From Physcia stellaris (lineage: Eukaryota; Ascomycota; Lecanoromycetes; Caliciales; Physciaceae): DNA of 64,000 bases. A program made the translations under genes and the position numbers. Location: NCBI GenBank assembly GCA_018902385.1, contig JABSSW010000029.1, positions 310,001 to 374,000 on the forward strand. The letters run 5' to 3'. A model generated the notes under the pieces. The model worked only from the letters and a program-made list of their open reading frames with translations. It was not told the origin of the DNA and searched no databases. Below, in pieces: positions 33,180 through 46,616 of this stretch; the first letter of the stretch is position 1; each line of letters begins with the position of its first letter.

Positions 33180-34450
33180 TTTTATCATCATGATTTTCTC
33201 AATTCGTCTGAAAGAACGTCAACGACTCAACGAAATAAAAGAGCTGAATATTTTCGATTCTAATCAGAAAATCGATGATTTTGAACGTCTTTTCGATATC
33301 TATATGATCACAACAATGTCCGATTCTACAAGATCGAATTTCATCATGATTTTGACGTCAATTGACATATTCAGTCTTTCGAAACTAAAGAAAACGACTC
33401 TTGAACAATTTGCACGACTCTGAAAAGTTTTGAAATCTTTTCGAAAAAATAGAAACAAAAACATCAATATCATTCGTGTCTGAAACAATCGCGAAAAATA
33501 CATAGAAACAAGAAATCTAAAGCACTTTCTAGAGTTCGATGAAGTCAACGTTCAATTCGAAACAAGTCGAGTTGAAATTCATAAATATCGTACTAAAATC
33601 AACAAGCGATTCGTCGCTAATCGTAAACTAAAAGAAAAAACAAAGAAAAAGCTTTCGAATGATCAGATTGTCGACGTTTTCTCAAAAACTAATTATAACG
33701 AAAAAATTGATCTTTTCAAAACTCGCTCAAAAAGCAAAAAGTTGACTTTCAAATACATCGATTTTTCTACTTTTTATGAACACAAAAATTCAAACGTTTT
33801 CGATTACATTCGATATGATATCTGAAAAGATAAATGCGTAAATAAGTTGAAAGTCAATGCGAATTGATATTTCATTAAACAACAAGAAGTCATTGCAGTC
33901 GTTCAATGATTGAAAAACAAAATCGTCGAGCACGTTCACATTCGACGTAAAATTCAACGTCATTTCTTTTTCGACTATCAAGAAGTTTTCAAGCTGCTCG
34001 ATATTATTTACGTCGATGCAAATCATGATCGAAATATTCGACGTAAATACGACGATTTCAAAATGAAATTTTCGAATGTGTACAGCGAATTCTATTCAGA
34101 GTTTCTACTATTGATTAATCAGTTACTCAACAAGTCTGATGACGACAAAATTCATGACTTGAAAAAAAAAACTTATCGTTAAATTCAAATTGACTATGAA
34201 TAATTTGAATAATTTCATTTCGCTTGATGTTTTTCATCGAAAAATTCAGACAATCGATAATCGTCATCGACGTATTCAAAATGATGACGATAATTTCTTC
34301 AAATTTTCGAATCATAAGCAGACATTTCGAATTCGTCGAAACGAAAAGTATTTTGCGAAGCTGATCATCAATTACATCAGTTCAATCGAGAAAAAAAGTT
34401 TACAAGATTGTCATAGCTCGTTCTTTTGTGAAAAAGAAATGTCGTCGTTG
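33180..34450 (+). mobile_element. Gag-like region of the short gypsy-like element
   Basis: Plus-strand frames include a helix-rich stretch (NQKIDDFERLFDIYMITTM). They end near a CxxC...H...C zinc-knuckle pattern at about 34,440-34,500. The region is a fossil and the assignment rests on order and resemblance. Confidence 0.5.
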
Positions 34451-34728
34451 TGATAATCTAAAGCACTGATGAAAAAGTGCAAGTCAAACAAGTCGTTATC
34501 CGAATGAATAAACGATTTGATTAAGAAAAAAATATTCAATTTTCAGAATATTGCAGCGATTTTCGATTATGCTAACAGTACATTCATTGTTTTTTCATTT
34601 TTCGATGAATCGAAAAACTAATTATCTTTTCCGAAGGCGCGGAGAAGGTTATCAGAGTTTGTTCACGAAATTTTCAGCATAACATCTTTAACGAATTTTT
34701 TTGTAAATTTTTAGTTAAGAAAATAAAT

Positions 34729-34971
34729 TTGTCTTTTGACAGTCGAAAAATCATGATTCATGATTTAATTGATATCGATGCTTCTGAATATGCTTTCATT
34801 AGTGAGAAAACTGCGCAAAAAGTTTGTCATAAGTTAGAATTAACTTCAATATTTTTATCGAGACTCAAAAGAATTCTTAATTTCGAAAAAACAGAGATCA
34901 AATCTATTACTCATCAGATATTGTTCAAGATGACATGCACATTCATTCAGTTTTTCATTTCTGACTGTTGA
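34729..34971 (+). mobile_element. Retropepsin-like region of the short gypsy-like element
   Basis: The plus-strand frame contains IMIHDLIDIDASEYAFISEK, matching the active-site block of gypsy proteases (ALIDSGASGxAFI), followed by a SRLKRILNFEKTEI stretch typical of the flap region. It is a fossil. Confidence 0.65.
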
Positions 34972-35609
34972 GAAAGAATTTTAGAAATTCGCTGAAAGAA
35001 CAGCATAACGAGTCTTCAAGATCAATTATTGCAAATGAAATGTCGAAGTGAAAGCTCGATGATATATTAGAATTTCGATATCATTATCATCGATTACAAT
35101 ATCGCTGCAATTGATTCGAATGAAAATTTCACGATCGAACATGATATTACGTTGACGACGACGAATTTCAGAATGCTCAGAACATCGTCGATGTCTTTCA
35201 CGAGACTAATTCAAAAACAACAAAATTTGCTTTGCGAAATGACTAAGTCATGAACTTTACTGTTTACGATCGATCAGAAGATTGTCAGCGAATTCGTTAC
35301 AATTCATTCTCAAATTGATTTCAATAATTTTTCTTTGTCATTCGCTTCGTTATCATTTCGCGTTGCTTACAATCAGAACTTACGTCGCATGAAAAGCTGA
35401 ATCGTGTCAGAAACGTTTTCAGAGATTGTCGTCAAATTTTATTGAACAATGAATAGTAATGTAAAATGTTATGCAATGAAATGAGCGAACGCAAATTGTC
35501 AGAAAAGTTCGAACATTTACAAGTTCGTCAACAAAGTTCTCAATTGCTTACTAATGACACGCGAAACTATTTGTAAAATTCGTTCAAGATATTTGCTTTT
35601 CAGAAAATC

Positions 35610-36000
35610 TAATACGTGCATATTTCACTGAATGCAATGTACGAATCAGACGTCGTATATGCGATAGCATCAACGCGTTAGTCGTGATGATAAAAATTCT
35701 CTCGACATGATCAGACTGTTCGTCTCGTGATATCAATTTGATGTAACAAAAATTTTCAGAATTGTTGACGCGCTCAATTGTTTGCTTATTAATGTTCGTC
35801 GAAGTTATTTCTGACGAATTGTATGAATTGATCATTTTTCACGACATTCATTACATTCACGCTTTGTCGCATGCAATGTACACATCAGTTTTCGCATACG
35901 CGAAAATATCAAAATCTTAAACACTGTTACGATGATTTTATTAACATGATCAGATTGCTCATTTCATCGTAAATCGATTTGATGTTTTCACGATTTTTGA
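35610..36000 (+). repeat. Internal repeat of about 240-bp period in the short gypsy-like element
   Basis: A segment with ATGCAATGTAC, ACATGATCAGA and ATCGATTTGATGT-like landmarks occurs twice, at about 35,625-35,740 and 35,868-35,980. It lies in the interior between the protease remnant and the right LTR. The copies are diverged. Confidence 0.45.
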
Positions 36001-36179
36001 CGAATCGATCTCGCGAGCGAAATCGATTTCACAACATTTCGAATCTATTTATTCACTTCATCAATCATTCAATTCAACGTCATTCAACAGCATATCTAGG
36101 TCGCGCAGAACGCTCATCGTTAAAAACAAAAACACTCAGTTGATCGCTTCGAGACGAAACTGAAAAAAATGAAAAGTAA

Positions 36180-36396
36180 TGTGACGAGCGTACATCGAAT
36201 TCAACATTTGACAGATTTAACATCGAGTTAACATCGTTATTTTATCACATCGAATGTTAGAGTCGAGATTCGTCTTGACGCATTCAAGAGATCAAATCTT
36301 CTACATATGTTTTTGCAGATCTCATGTATTTGCTCTTCATTTCGATATTTTCGTGTAATTATGTAGTAATATCATATCTTTGCATAGCATCTCACA
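36180..36396 (+). repeat. Right LTR of the short gypsy-like element
   Basis: 217 bp, partner of 32,434-32,651. It is followed directly by the acaac target duplicate. Confidence 0.92.
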
Positions 36397-36401
36397 ACAA
36401 C

Positions 36402-38086
36402 AAAAACAAAAATCGACTCATTATCGCAATAATTGTGCGAAATCTGATTTTGATGCGAAAATTTCGCAATCTTATCAAATTTGACTCTAATTTTAAAAGT
36501 TCTCGATCAAAGTTTTTTTTAAAAACTTTCGAGTCTGTTTGTCATAAAATGAATGAAAATTCGTTCGTATTTTCAATTTACGCAAATCGAAATTCGAATC
36601 GTTAAAAAACGTTAAATGTCGCGATCGCATTGAAACATTCGCATATTTTATTCAATCAAATCGAATTCACGTTGAATTCATTGCGATTGAATATCGATCG
36701 CAATGAATATTATAATTTTCAACGAAACGATGTCATGATTTCGAAAAATCGATTGCGATATGCTTTACACAAATTAAAATTAATCGATTTTCACGTTCGA
36801 TGTCACGAATCATAAATATACGAAAACAACGTGCGTGTAAAACGAATTGTAAATTTTTTTTTTTTTGCAAATACGTGACAAATATTCATAATTAAACGAT
36901 TTATTAATCGTTTTATGTTTCAAACAAATATTACGTTCAATACGAACGAATTAAATTTATCGTTGATTGTGTTGATAAAAAAAATAATATATTCACGTTT
37001 TTCGTGACGACGTATTGTTATGTAATTTTCGAATTCAAAACGACGTTTGCATTTATTTGAACATGCATTAATGATTTGTTTTTTTGTAAAAAATGTTTCG
37101 AATCGAAAATATTAATCGATGATTTCGTATTGAAATTTTTCTCGTTGTTTTGCAAACGACGAAAAATCAATATAATCGAAAAAAATATGCAAATCAAAAA
37201 TCAAATAATGTATACACGTTTTGACGATATGAATATCGACGTTATTTTTCAATTTTGCGTTTGACATACGATGAAAATTATACAAATTCGAATTATTCGT
37301 AAAAAATATTCGAAAAAAAAAATACACGTCGTCAATTGAAATTGAATTAAAATTAATAAAATTGACGATTTATTTGTTCAACGTGACGTTTTATTGAACG
37401 AATTGTACGAAACAAAACGAATTTATTTCATTTTTTATTATCAACGTCAAAAATCGATTTTCGTTGTATGTTTTATCAAAAAATATTCGAATTTCGAATG
37501 CATATTCATTTCGACGATCGAAAATACGCATTCAAAAACGAAACAATATGTCAATAAACACACGACAATTAATCAATCGATTGTTAAATTGAAAAAAAAC
37601 GTCAATCGTCAAAAATTCAAATATCGCAAAATGTTTAACAAACAACAATCAAATGTTTCGATTTTAATGAATATTCAATCAATCACGTAAAAAGAAATTG
37701 ATTTCAAAATAATTCACGAAACGATTGATATATTAATTAAAAAATAAATCGCAATGTTGCAATGATTAAAAAGAAATTTTTTGAAAAAAATAAAAACGAC
37801 GAAAAATATGTTTATTGAATTGCACGTTGTTTAAACAATTCGAATTGTTTTGCAAATGTTTTTTTGTATCGATATTTCGAAATCAATATAATTATATTTT
37901 TTTCAATGATTGATTTTCGTTGATTATTCAAAAATTCAAACGTCGTGCGTCGTTTTAATATAATTATGAATCAAAACGAAAATAACGACGAAAATGAAAA
38001 CGACGAAATTTTTACAAAATCAAATATTCGTTTTTTATTTTCGTTTGCAATAATTATCGATGCAAATAAATATAAAAATAACGATT
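36402..38086 (+). mobile_element. Middle part of the MULE-like element, saturated
   Basis: Between the two gypsy-type insertions, plus-strand frames read HSHILFNQIEFTLNSLR and RLRYALHKLKLIDFHVR (36,630-36,815), then SIVKLKKNVNRQKFKYRK (about 37,600). These are plausible as transposase remnants continuing from 32,187. CC, GG, CT and AG are almost absent. Confidence 0.4.
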
Positions 38087-38281
38087 TGTAACGAGACGAA
38101 ATCGATTAAACAAACGCTAAAACATTGCGAATTTAATTGTCGCGTTTCGTGTTTATATATTCGAAATTTCACGAATTTTTTTTGTTTTTTAGCAATTAAT
38201 TTTATTATGTGTTTAACATTTATCATAACAATTAATATTATTATTCGCACATTTTAATCACGCAATGTTTACATTTTTACA
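38087..38281 (+). repeat. Left LTR of gypsy element 2
   Basis: Partner of 45,253-45,449, with long near-identical stretches (for example the shared TTATGTGTTTAACATTTAT). Confidence 0.88.
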
Positions 38282-40566
38282 ATTTTAATTGTTTTACATC
38301 AAAAATTGTTCGATTAAAAATGTTCAATTCAACAAATGCGTTTCGTCGTCGCGAAATTCGTTCGCAAATTCGTAATCGTGCGATCGTATCGATTATATCA
38401 CAATCAAACATCATTTTATCAAGCAATTTTTTTATGTTTTTTTTTTATCGATCGAGTTATTGAATTGTTTGATAATGTTCAATTCGAAAATTTTGATAAA
38501 AACAATGATTTTATCGATTTTGATAATGTCGACGTTTCAATTAAATATATTTTAATTTTCGAATTTTTGATTTCAAATGTTGATCAATTTTTCAATTCAA
38601 CATTTGTTACGCATTTTAATCAAAATGAAACACAACGAAAAAACAATTTTGTTTCGTTGTCGTCAAATAACGATGTCGTTGTGTTTGTTGTTGTCGATTC
38701 AAACGTAATTTTAAACAAATAAAAATGCGTATCAAAATGTTAAAAATTAAATCAAAATTCAGTAATTTTAAAACATTTTTGATCAAAACGAAAATGAAAC
38801 GTGATCGAAATCGTCGTCGTCGTCGCAACAACGATGATCAATAAAATAATTTGAAAAATTGATTGCGTGATTGCGAAAAAATATATCGTTTTCGATTTTG
38901 TTAATTTTCAAACAAAAAAATGAAAACAAATTGATCGACGTCGTTTTTGATAACGACAAAAAAATCAATGACGTAATTATGTTGATGTTCAATTTGAAAA
39001 ACAAACATGAAAACAATATAAAAATTATTTGTTAACGTTGTTTAACAATTCGATGATTCGTGTCATGAACACGATTATTGTCATTGAAAATGTCAAGCAA
39101 TTGTTTCGACAAAGCATTGTTGCGTTCAGTCAATATTTAATCAAATTGTGAAACAAATTGAAACGTCACGTTTCGAACGAAAAACGACAAAAAAAAAATT
39201 GTTGATCAAAATTCATGTTTTCATTCGTATCAAATGTGTAAAAATGCGAAATCATGAAATCGATTTTTATTTCAAATTAATCGCAAATTTGTTGATTGCG
39301 AAACAATTGTTTGTCGACGATAATACGTTAAATAAATCGTCGAACAATGTTACGAAAACAGAACAAAATAATGAAAATGATCAAAAAAAAAAAAAATGAC
39401 AATGACGACGATAAAAATAAAAACAAAAAAATTTCGCGTAACAGATTTGTTGAATTTGACAACGTTCAAAAAAAAAACAATCAAAATCAATTTTCGAAAT
39501 CGCAACAAAATCAACAAAATGAAAAAAAAAATGAAAATCGAAATCAAAATCACAATTTCGCATTTTCAAAATTCGAAAAACGCACATGTTTTTATGTTAC
39601 AAATCGAATCACATAACAAATGATTTTGTGTTCAAAAATTATGCGCAAATTCAAGAAAAACGCAATCAAAATCAAAATCAATCGTCGAAAAAAAAAAAAA
39701 CGAATTTGATGTTTGTCGTTGAAACATTGAAAATAAATTTAAAACGCAATAAATTTCGTGTTTTGATAATCACGTTATCAATTCAAACATTTGTTACGCA
39801 AACAAACAATACAACAATTATTTGTTTGATTGATTTTGATGTCGAAACGAATTTTATATTACAAATTTTTGTTAAACAAATGCAATTGTTTAAATTCAAA
39901 AAAATTGTTAAACAATATGTAAAAATTGTTAACGATCGTGTGATTCAAATGTATGAACATTATGAAAACATACATATTATGACACGAAATAACGAAAAAC
40001 ATGTAAAAAAACAAAATGTTGATTTTTGAACGATTAACATGCGTGAATACGACATGATTTTTGAATATTCATAATTGAATGTTGTCGATTTTGACATTCG
40101 TTGACATAATCGTCGTTGATTATATCGTGATAATAATTATGAAAAATTCAAACAAATTTCAATCAATTTTTGTTTTGCGAAAAAATTCGTTAATTTAATT
40201 ATAATTGTCATTGCGAATCGCAATCGTGTTTATGTCGCAATGTCATATCAAATGTTTTTTTTAACACAAAATTATCAATATCGAAAACGAAATGTTGTTC
40301 GTTGTGATACGTTACAAATAAATCGCAACGATTACATTTTTGATATTATTAAAAAAATAATCGAAATATTTTTCAAAACGTTGTCGAACAATTTGAATAC
40401 ATATAATCAAATCGAACATGTTATTGATTTGCAATCAAACAAAAAATCGCGTTTTGAATTTATATATAATATGTCACACGACGAATTTATTGTTATACGC
40501 AATTATTTTGAAAATGCGTTGACGAAAAAATGAATTCGATTTTTCAACATATTTGCGAAAATATTT

Positions 40567-40767
40567 GTGTTGTTTGTTAAAAAATCAAATAACAATTTGC
40601 GTTTATATATGAATTATCGAAAATTCAATGAAATCACGATCAAAAACAATTATTTATTGTTGTTATTGTTTGAAACGTTAAAACGTTTCGCGAATATTAA
40701 ATATTTTATCAAAATAAACATTCGAAATACGTATCATAAAATTCGTATTCGTCAAAAAAATGAATGA
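40567..40767 (+). mobile_element. Reverse transcriptase remnant of gypsy element 2
   Basis: The plus-strand frame reads LFVKKSNNNLRLYMNYRKF, then NEITIKNNYLLLLLFETL and YFIKINIRNTYHKIRIR. These align with the gypsy blocks LFVKKxDGxLRLCVDYRxLN, ITIKNRYPLPLIxETL and FTKxDLRxAYHxIRI. It is a fossil fragment. Confidence 0.8.
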
Positions 40768-43700
40768 AAAATTGTTTTCGTATTCGTTATGAACAATACG
40801 AATATTAAATTATGTTTTTCGATTTTGTTAACGTTTTTGTTATTTTTCAATTTTATGTTAATAAAACATTAAAATCATACATTGACGTTTTTTACGTGAT
40901 GTATTTAAATGATGTGTTAATTTATTTCGAAAATGAACAACAACATTGAAAACATGTTCGTTTGATGTTTAAAACGTTATTACGTTATCGTTTGTATGTC
41001 AAATTGAAAAAATGCGAATTTAATCAAAAAAAATCATTTTTTTAAATTTCGTTGTTGAACGCAATAATATTCAAATAAAACGTTCGCGTATAAACGCAAT
41101 CGTCGATTGATTTGAATTCGAAAATGCGAAAAATATCAAAATTTTTTTAAATTTTGTTGAATTTTATAAACGTTTTGTTAAAGAATTTTCGCAAATCGTA
41201 ACATTATTTACGAATTTGACGCGTGATGCGAAAAAAAAATCGTTTTTTATTTGTTATGACAAAAAATATTAAAATTGCGTTCAACGAATTCAAAATTAAA
41301 TTCACGATTGTTTTTATTTTTACGCATTATGATTGAAAAGCGAAATTACGCATGAAAATTGATGTTTTTGATCGCGAAACAAATAATGTGTTCAATCAAA
41401 AAAACAAAAACGATCAATAATATTTCATTGCGTTTTTCAATTACAAATTCAAAAAAACAAAAATTAATTGAAATACGCATGACAAAAAATTGTATACAAT
41501 AATGTTTGATTTCAAAAATTGAAAACATTATTTGCAAAATAACAAACATTTCATTCGCGTTATTTTTGATCACAACAATTTTCGATATTTTATAACAATC
41601 AAAAAATTCAATGCGAAACAAATTCGTTGAATTGAAAAATTAATTGCGTTTGATTTCAATATAAAATATCGCAAAAACAAATTGAATTTTGCGAACATGT
41701 CGTCGAAAAAATTTGATATTATGAAATCGAACGATAACGACAAAAACAACGATAAATTTTTGTTTATTTTGCGAAACAAATTTCGTAATCAAAATTATCA
41801 ATTTGATTTGCAAAACGATTAACGTGTGTTTGTTTCAATCAAATTTGCAACATCGACAACGCGATTGCGTAACATTGTTACGACAAATATTCGAAATATT
41901 GTTTCGAATGAAAAAATTCTCGATAAATGTGTTTGCAAAATTCTAAACATTGTCGCATTTCGATTTTTAATTCATCAAATTATGAAATCGAAAAAATTTT
42001 ATTTGAAATTGCGAAAATCAATGATTGCGTGATTATTCAAATTACAACAAAAAAACGTTTTTGTTGTTGAAAAACAATGACGTCAAAAATACGCAAACAA
42101 ACAAAACGAATTTTCGAAATGAAATGTTGAAAAAAATGAATTGTTTCGTCGTGATTTCGCAATTTATGTGTTTGAAAGTTTCGTTACAAAACAAAAAATT
42201 TTTCGTATGAATCATGACGATTCAAATGTTAAACATTTTGCATGAACAAAAATCGAAAATGTTGTACGACGCAAATATTTTTGATTTGACATAATTAAAA
42301 AATAACAAATTATGTACGCATTTGTTCAAATTGTTAACGAATGCGAATTTATCGACATAAATTATAACGATATAATAACAATTTCATCAAATGAAAAACA
42401 ATCATTTGATACAATTATCATGAATTTCATTACAAATATATTTTTGTTAAAAATTTTTACATTGAAAAAATTAACGATTTCATATTAATATTGATAAACA
42501 AATTGACAAAATACGCAACGTACATAACAATCACAAAAACGTTAAACGCGATAAATTTTACGAATTTGTTATAACGAAAATTCGTATATCGTTATGAAAT
42601 GATGTGTAACATTATTTCAAATCGAAAATTTTTTTTCACAAACAATTTTTGATTTATTTTGTGCTGAAATTTGAAAACGAAATGTAAATTTAATATTGTT
42701 TTTCATTTACAAACAAATGAACAAACAAAAAAATAAAATGTTATGTTCGAATATTATTTGCGAATGTATTGTAATTTCAAACAAAATAATTGATTAAAAT
42801 TGTTATTTATGACATAATTTGTTTACAATAATAACAAATATTCAAACATTGATCAAATTTTTCAAAAATTTTTATTTGAATACGTTGCGATTTTAAACAG
42901 CGATTTTGTGAACAATTTTCAAAAAAAAAAAACATTTGCAACAGATAAAACAAAAACGTTACGAAACAATCAAACGCATTTAATGAAATTGTGAAAAACG
43001 ATTTTCGAACAACAAATCAAATATTATAATGAAAATCATATAATGAAAAATTTTGAATTTGAAAAAAAAAATGTTGTTACGTGATGTAAATATACGCACA
43101 TTGCGTTTCAAAAAGAAAATTGATCATAAACAATTGAATTTTTCGAAATTGTCAAAAAAATAAATACGCAAATTTACGAATTTGATTTGTTTAAACAATA
43201 TGAATTTATACATTTTGTATTTCATGTTTTTTTATTCGAATTTTGATATAGTCGTGACGACGTAAATTCAAAATCGCAATCAATATTAATGAAAAACGAA
43301 AAAAAAAGAAAAATATCGCAAATGCTAAACAAGCGCATTAGAAAAAATCAATTTGAATATTTTATTGCATGAATAAACTCATCGTCATATGAGAATTCGT
43401 GAAAATCAATGAAATATTTCGAGAATGCGAAAAACGCAATTGTCAAGTTCGAAAATGCGCGCGAGTTACGCAAATTTGAAAAAATTGCGAAACGTCGAAA
43501 AACAAACAAATTCAAAACGAAATCGAACGAAAAACTTTCAACAAAAGAACAGACACGTCAATTTTTAAAACTGAAAAAACGTAAACGATTCAAAAAGCAA
43601 AAATAACAATAATTGCGACGCAAAAACACAAACAATAAAATGATATTATGAATCGTTTTTGATTATATGCACAATTTGTATACAACAAACAAACAACAAA

Positions 43701-45252
43701 ACAACACGTCACAACAAAAACAAAATTCAATATTCAACGAAAAAAAACACAACAACAAACAAAATCATGCGATTATTAAATCGAAAAAAACACGAAAATG
43801 TAAATCAACGCGTCAATAAATTTATCAATCAAAATTCACATTACAACAATCAAATCGATTTCGATTGCGTTATGTTAATTGTCGTCGCGTTTAACGAAAT
43901 TTTGTTTATTATTGATTACGCGATTTGATTGAATCGAAATCGACGCAAAAACAAACGCGACAACAAACGAATTTGTTTGCGATACAAACGCAACGAAATC
44001 AACAAACGAAACAAACGCAAACGAAACGAAAACGAAAAAATCAAAAAAACGACGCGAAAATCGAAAAACGAAACAAAAAAATTCGAGTTTTTTTTTCGAA
44101 CAAAAACAAAAACAAACGAAAAAAAAAATGACAAACAAAATGATGTTTTTTTCAACGAATTTTGACGTGACAATCAACGCAAACTTGCGAAAAATTTTTG
44201 ATAAAAACAACGAATTTTGTTTATGTTATTTTGTTTCATGTTAATCACGTTATGTATCAAAAATCGTATGTTATTATTTTTTCAATGTTGAAAAATCAAT
44301 TTCAAATTGTCGTTATTTTTGACAACGAGAATGCGAACGTTGTTTTGCAATTTGTAAAAAACATTGTTTTTTTCACAATAATGAAAATTTTTGTTGCAAA
44401 ATTCGCATTTGTTTCGTTTGTTTTCGTCAAAAAAACGCAAACGTGTTTTGAATCAAAACGAAATTTTCGAACGCAACGTTAACATCACATATGAATTGAT
44501 TTTGTTACGCGTCAAATTGATATGAAACAATTATATGTATTTATTTATTGAATTTGATTACAATACGATCGCGAACATCGCGATTCGAATACATATTTGT
44601 CGTATTGATTATATTCAACAATTCGAACGTAAAATTTTTTCAATTTAACACGCGTCAACAACGTCGTCGCTATTTACAATACATTTACAAAAACAGCAAA
44701 TTGCGTGTTTTTGCGAAACGTAACAAACAACGACGAAAAAAAAAATGAAATTATAATTTATTGTATCGTTAATATACGCATTGCATTGTCGACGTTCGAA
44801 AATCAATTTCGTCGTCATTGAAATATTATTGCGACAACATTATCATTTGCAAAAACGATGTGATAATTGTACAAACAACGATATATCATGTTGATATCAT
44901 TGTCGCAATAATTGTTATTATCGCAAAAACAAAAAAATCAAATGAAATATTTATCATGTTATAAAATAAAAATGTTAAAAAAAAAATTCAAAAAATGAAT
45001 TGAAAAATTGAAATAAACATTCATCAACACACGACGCGATTCATTTCGACTCGATTTCACAACACGAACGCGATATTTGAAATTGCATTGCATTGTTATT
45101 GTTATTTCTATTTATTGAATTACAATGTTTCAAAATTACACGTTGAAAACACGATATTACATACAAAACGACGTTGTTGCGACGCAATAATGATATATTA
45201 CAAAAACATTGATATTTGACACGAAAAATCGATCATTCAAAAAAAAAACAAT

Positions 45253-45449
45253 TGTAATGAAACGAAATCGATCAAACGAACGTTAAAACGTTGCGAATTT
45301 AATTGTCGCATTTCGTGTTTATATATTCGAAATTTTACGAATTTCTTTTTGTTTCTTTAACAATTAATTTTATTATGTGTTTAACATTTATTATAACAAT
45401 TAATATTATTATTCGCACATTTTAGTCACGCAATGTTTACATTTTTACA
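45253..45449 (+). repeat. Right LTR of gypsy element 2
   Basis: Partner of 38,087-38,281. Confidence 0.88.
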
Positions 45450-46413
45450 CGATCGTCATTTAATAAAAATTTCGATTTTGACGTCGTTCGAATATTATCG
45501 CAATTTGTTTTTTCATGAAATCGAAAATTACGTTAAACAAAAAACGAAATTAAAAATTGTTTTTCGAAAACAATGAATTGTAAAAAAACGTAAAAATCAA
45601 ATATTTCACACATTTTCGAATTCGATTCGAAAATTTGAAATGAAACGAAAAAAAAAAAAATCAATCGCAAAAAACGTGATTTTATCGAACAAAAAATAAT
45701 CGAAATTAAAAAAAATGATCGTTAACGTCAATATGTTGTCGTCAAAAAATCGAAACGAACGAAATTGTATAAAAAAATTATGCAAAAAAATCAATTAACG
45801 AACGTTAAATAAAAAAAAACAATAATTATCGATATCGACGAATTCAATCAAATTAATTTTTGATTCATAAAAAAAAATTTGAAAAACGTTTTCAATCATT
45901 TTCGAAAACGAAAACTTTATGAAATATAAATCGTATTCAAAACAATTTGCAAATAATTCGAAAAACGAAAAATTCAAAAAAAATGATTTCGCATTTTTTT
46001 TGTTTGAAATCAATTTCGAAATTTTTGTAATTGTGAATTTTTTTTTTCGATTTTTTTGATTTTGACAACAATTTTGATAAAAAAATTCGTTTTTATTTTC
46101 GTTTTCAAATTTTGAAATTATCGTTTCATCGAAAACGACGATTTTAACGATTTTGTTTGTTTAACAAAAATTGAATCAAATATTTCACGCGTTTAAAAAA
46201 TCGATCGAACGTGTAAAAATCAAATTCAAATATCAATTGAAATTGAAATCGCAAAAACGTGCGAATGCAACGAAAAAAAAAATCAAAATTCAAAAAAAAA
46301 CAACAAAAATAAAAAAAAAATCAAATTAATGACGTCACGAAAAAAAAAATGTATCGCAATTGAAAAAAAAATTTCGAATATTAAATTTTTCGCAATAAAA
46401 TTAACATGTAACG
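45450..46413. mobile_element. MULE-like element interior, no readable domain
   Basis: Saturated AT-rich sequence between two insertions, with long A and T tracts. No protein motif survives. Confidence 0.35.
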
Positions 46414-46418
46414 TCATG

Positions 46419-46616
46419 TATTGAAAAAATCGTAAATGATTATCATTTTATTATTCTGAATTTCGTTGTTTTTTGTAACATACATGAAACGACAACACAA
46501 AAAATGTGCGAATGTCAAAATATTAATTTCAACAAAAACGCATTAGTTTTTTTTTTCGTCAAATTATATCAATTGATTTCTTGATTATTTTTTTGCGAAA
46601 ATTGTATTTTTCAACA
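46419..46616 (-). repeat. Left LTR of C2H2 element copy B
   Basis: 198 bp. It aligns to the LTRs of copy A at 10,651-10,849 and 13,771-13,969 and to 49,553-49,747. Confidence 0.9.

Larger units (their letters stand above)
32434..36396 (+). mobile_element. Short gypsy-like LTR element (Gag-protease only), partially hypermutated
   Basis: The element is 3,963 bp with LTRs of 218 and 217 bp (TGTGACGA to CATCTCACA) and a perfect 5-bp target duplication, acaac, at 32,429-32,433 and 36,397-36,401. A purine-rich tract precedes the right LTR. Plus-strand traces of Gag (about 33.2-34.4 kb), a CCHC-type zinc knuckle (about 34,440-34,500) and a retropepsin-like domain (about 34,730-34,970) are visible, but no reverse transcriptase or integrase. 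It therefore looks like a short, non-autonomous gypsy relative. It is broken many times. It is less mutated than its surroundings: CC and GG are nearly gone, but CT and AG remain. This suggests it is the younger insertion. Confidence 0.85.
38087..45449 (+). mobile_element. Ty3/gypsy-type LTR retrotransposon 2, saturated with mutation
   Basis: The element is 7,363 bp, bounded by direct repeats of about 196 bp (38,087-38,281 and 45,253-45,449), both TGTAA to TTTTTACA. The flanking 5-mers are cgatt and cgatc, consistent with one target duplication changed by a single C-to-T. Plus-strand traces in order: Gag region (38.3-39.3 kb), zinc-knuckle-like Cys/His motif (about 39.58-39.64 kb), protease-like LIDFDVETNFI (about 39.82 kb) and reverse transcriptase (40.57-40.77 kb). 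Later domains are too altered for me to place. It is broken throughout, a fossil of ordinary gypsy length. Confidence 0.85.
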
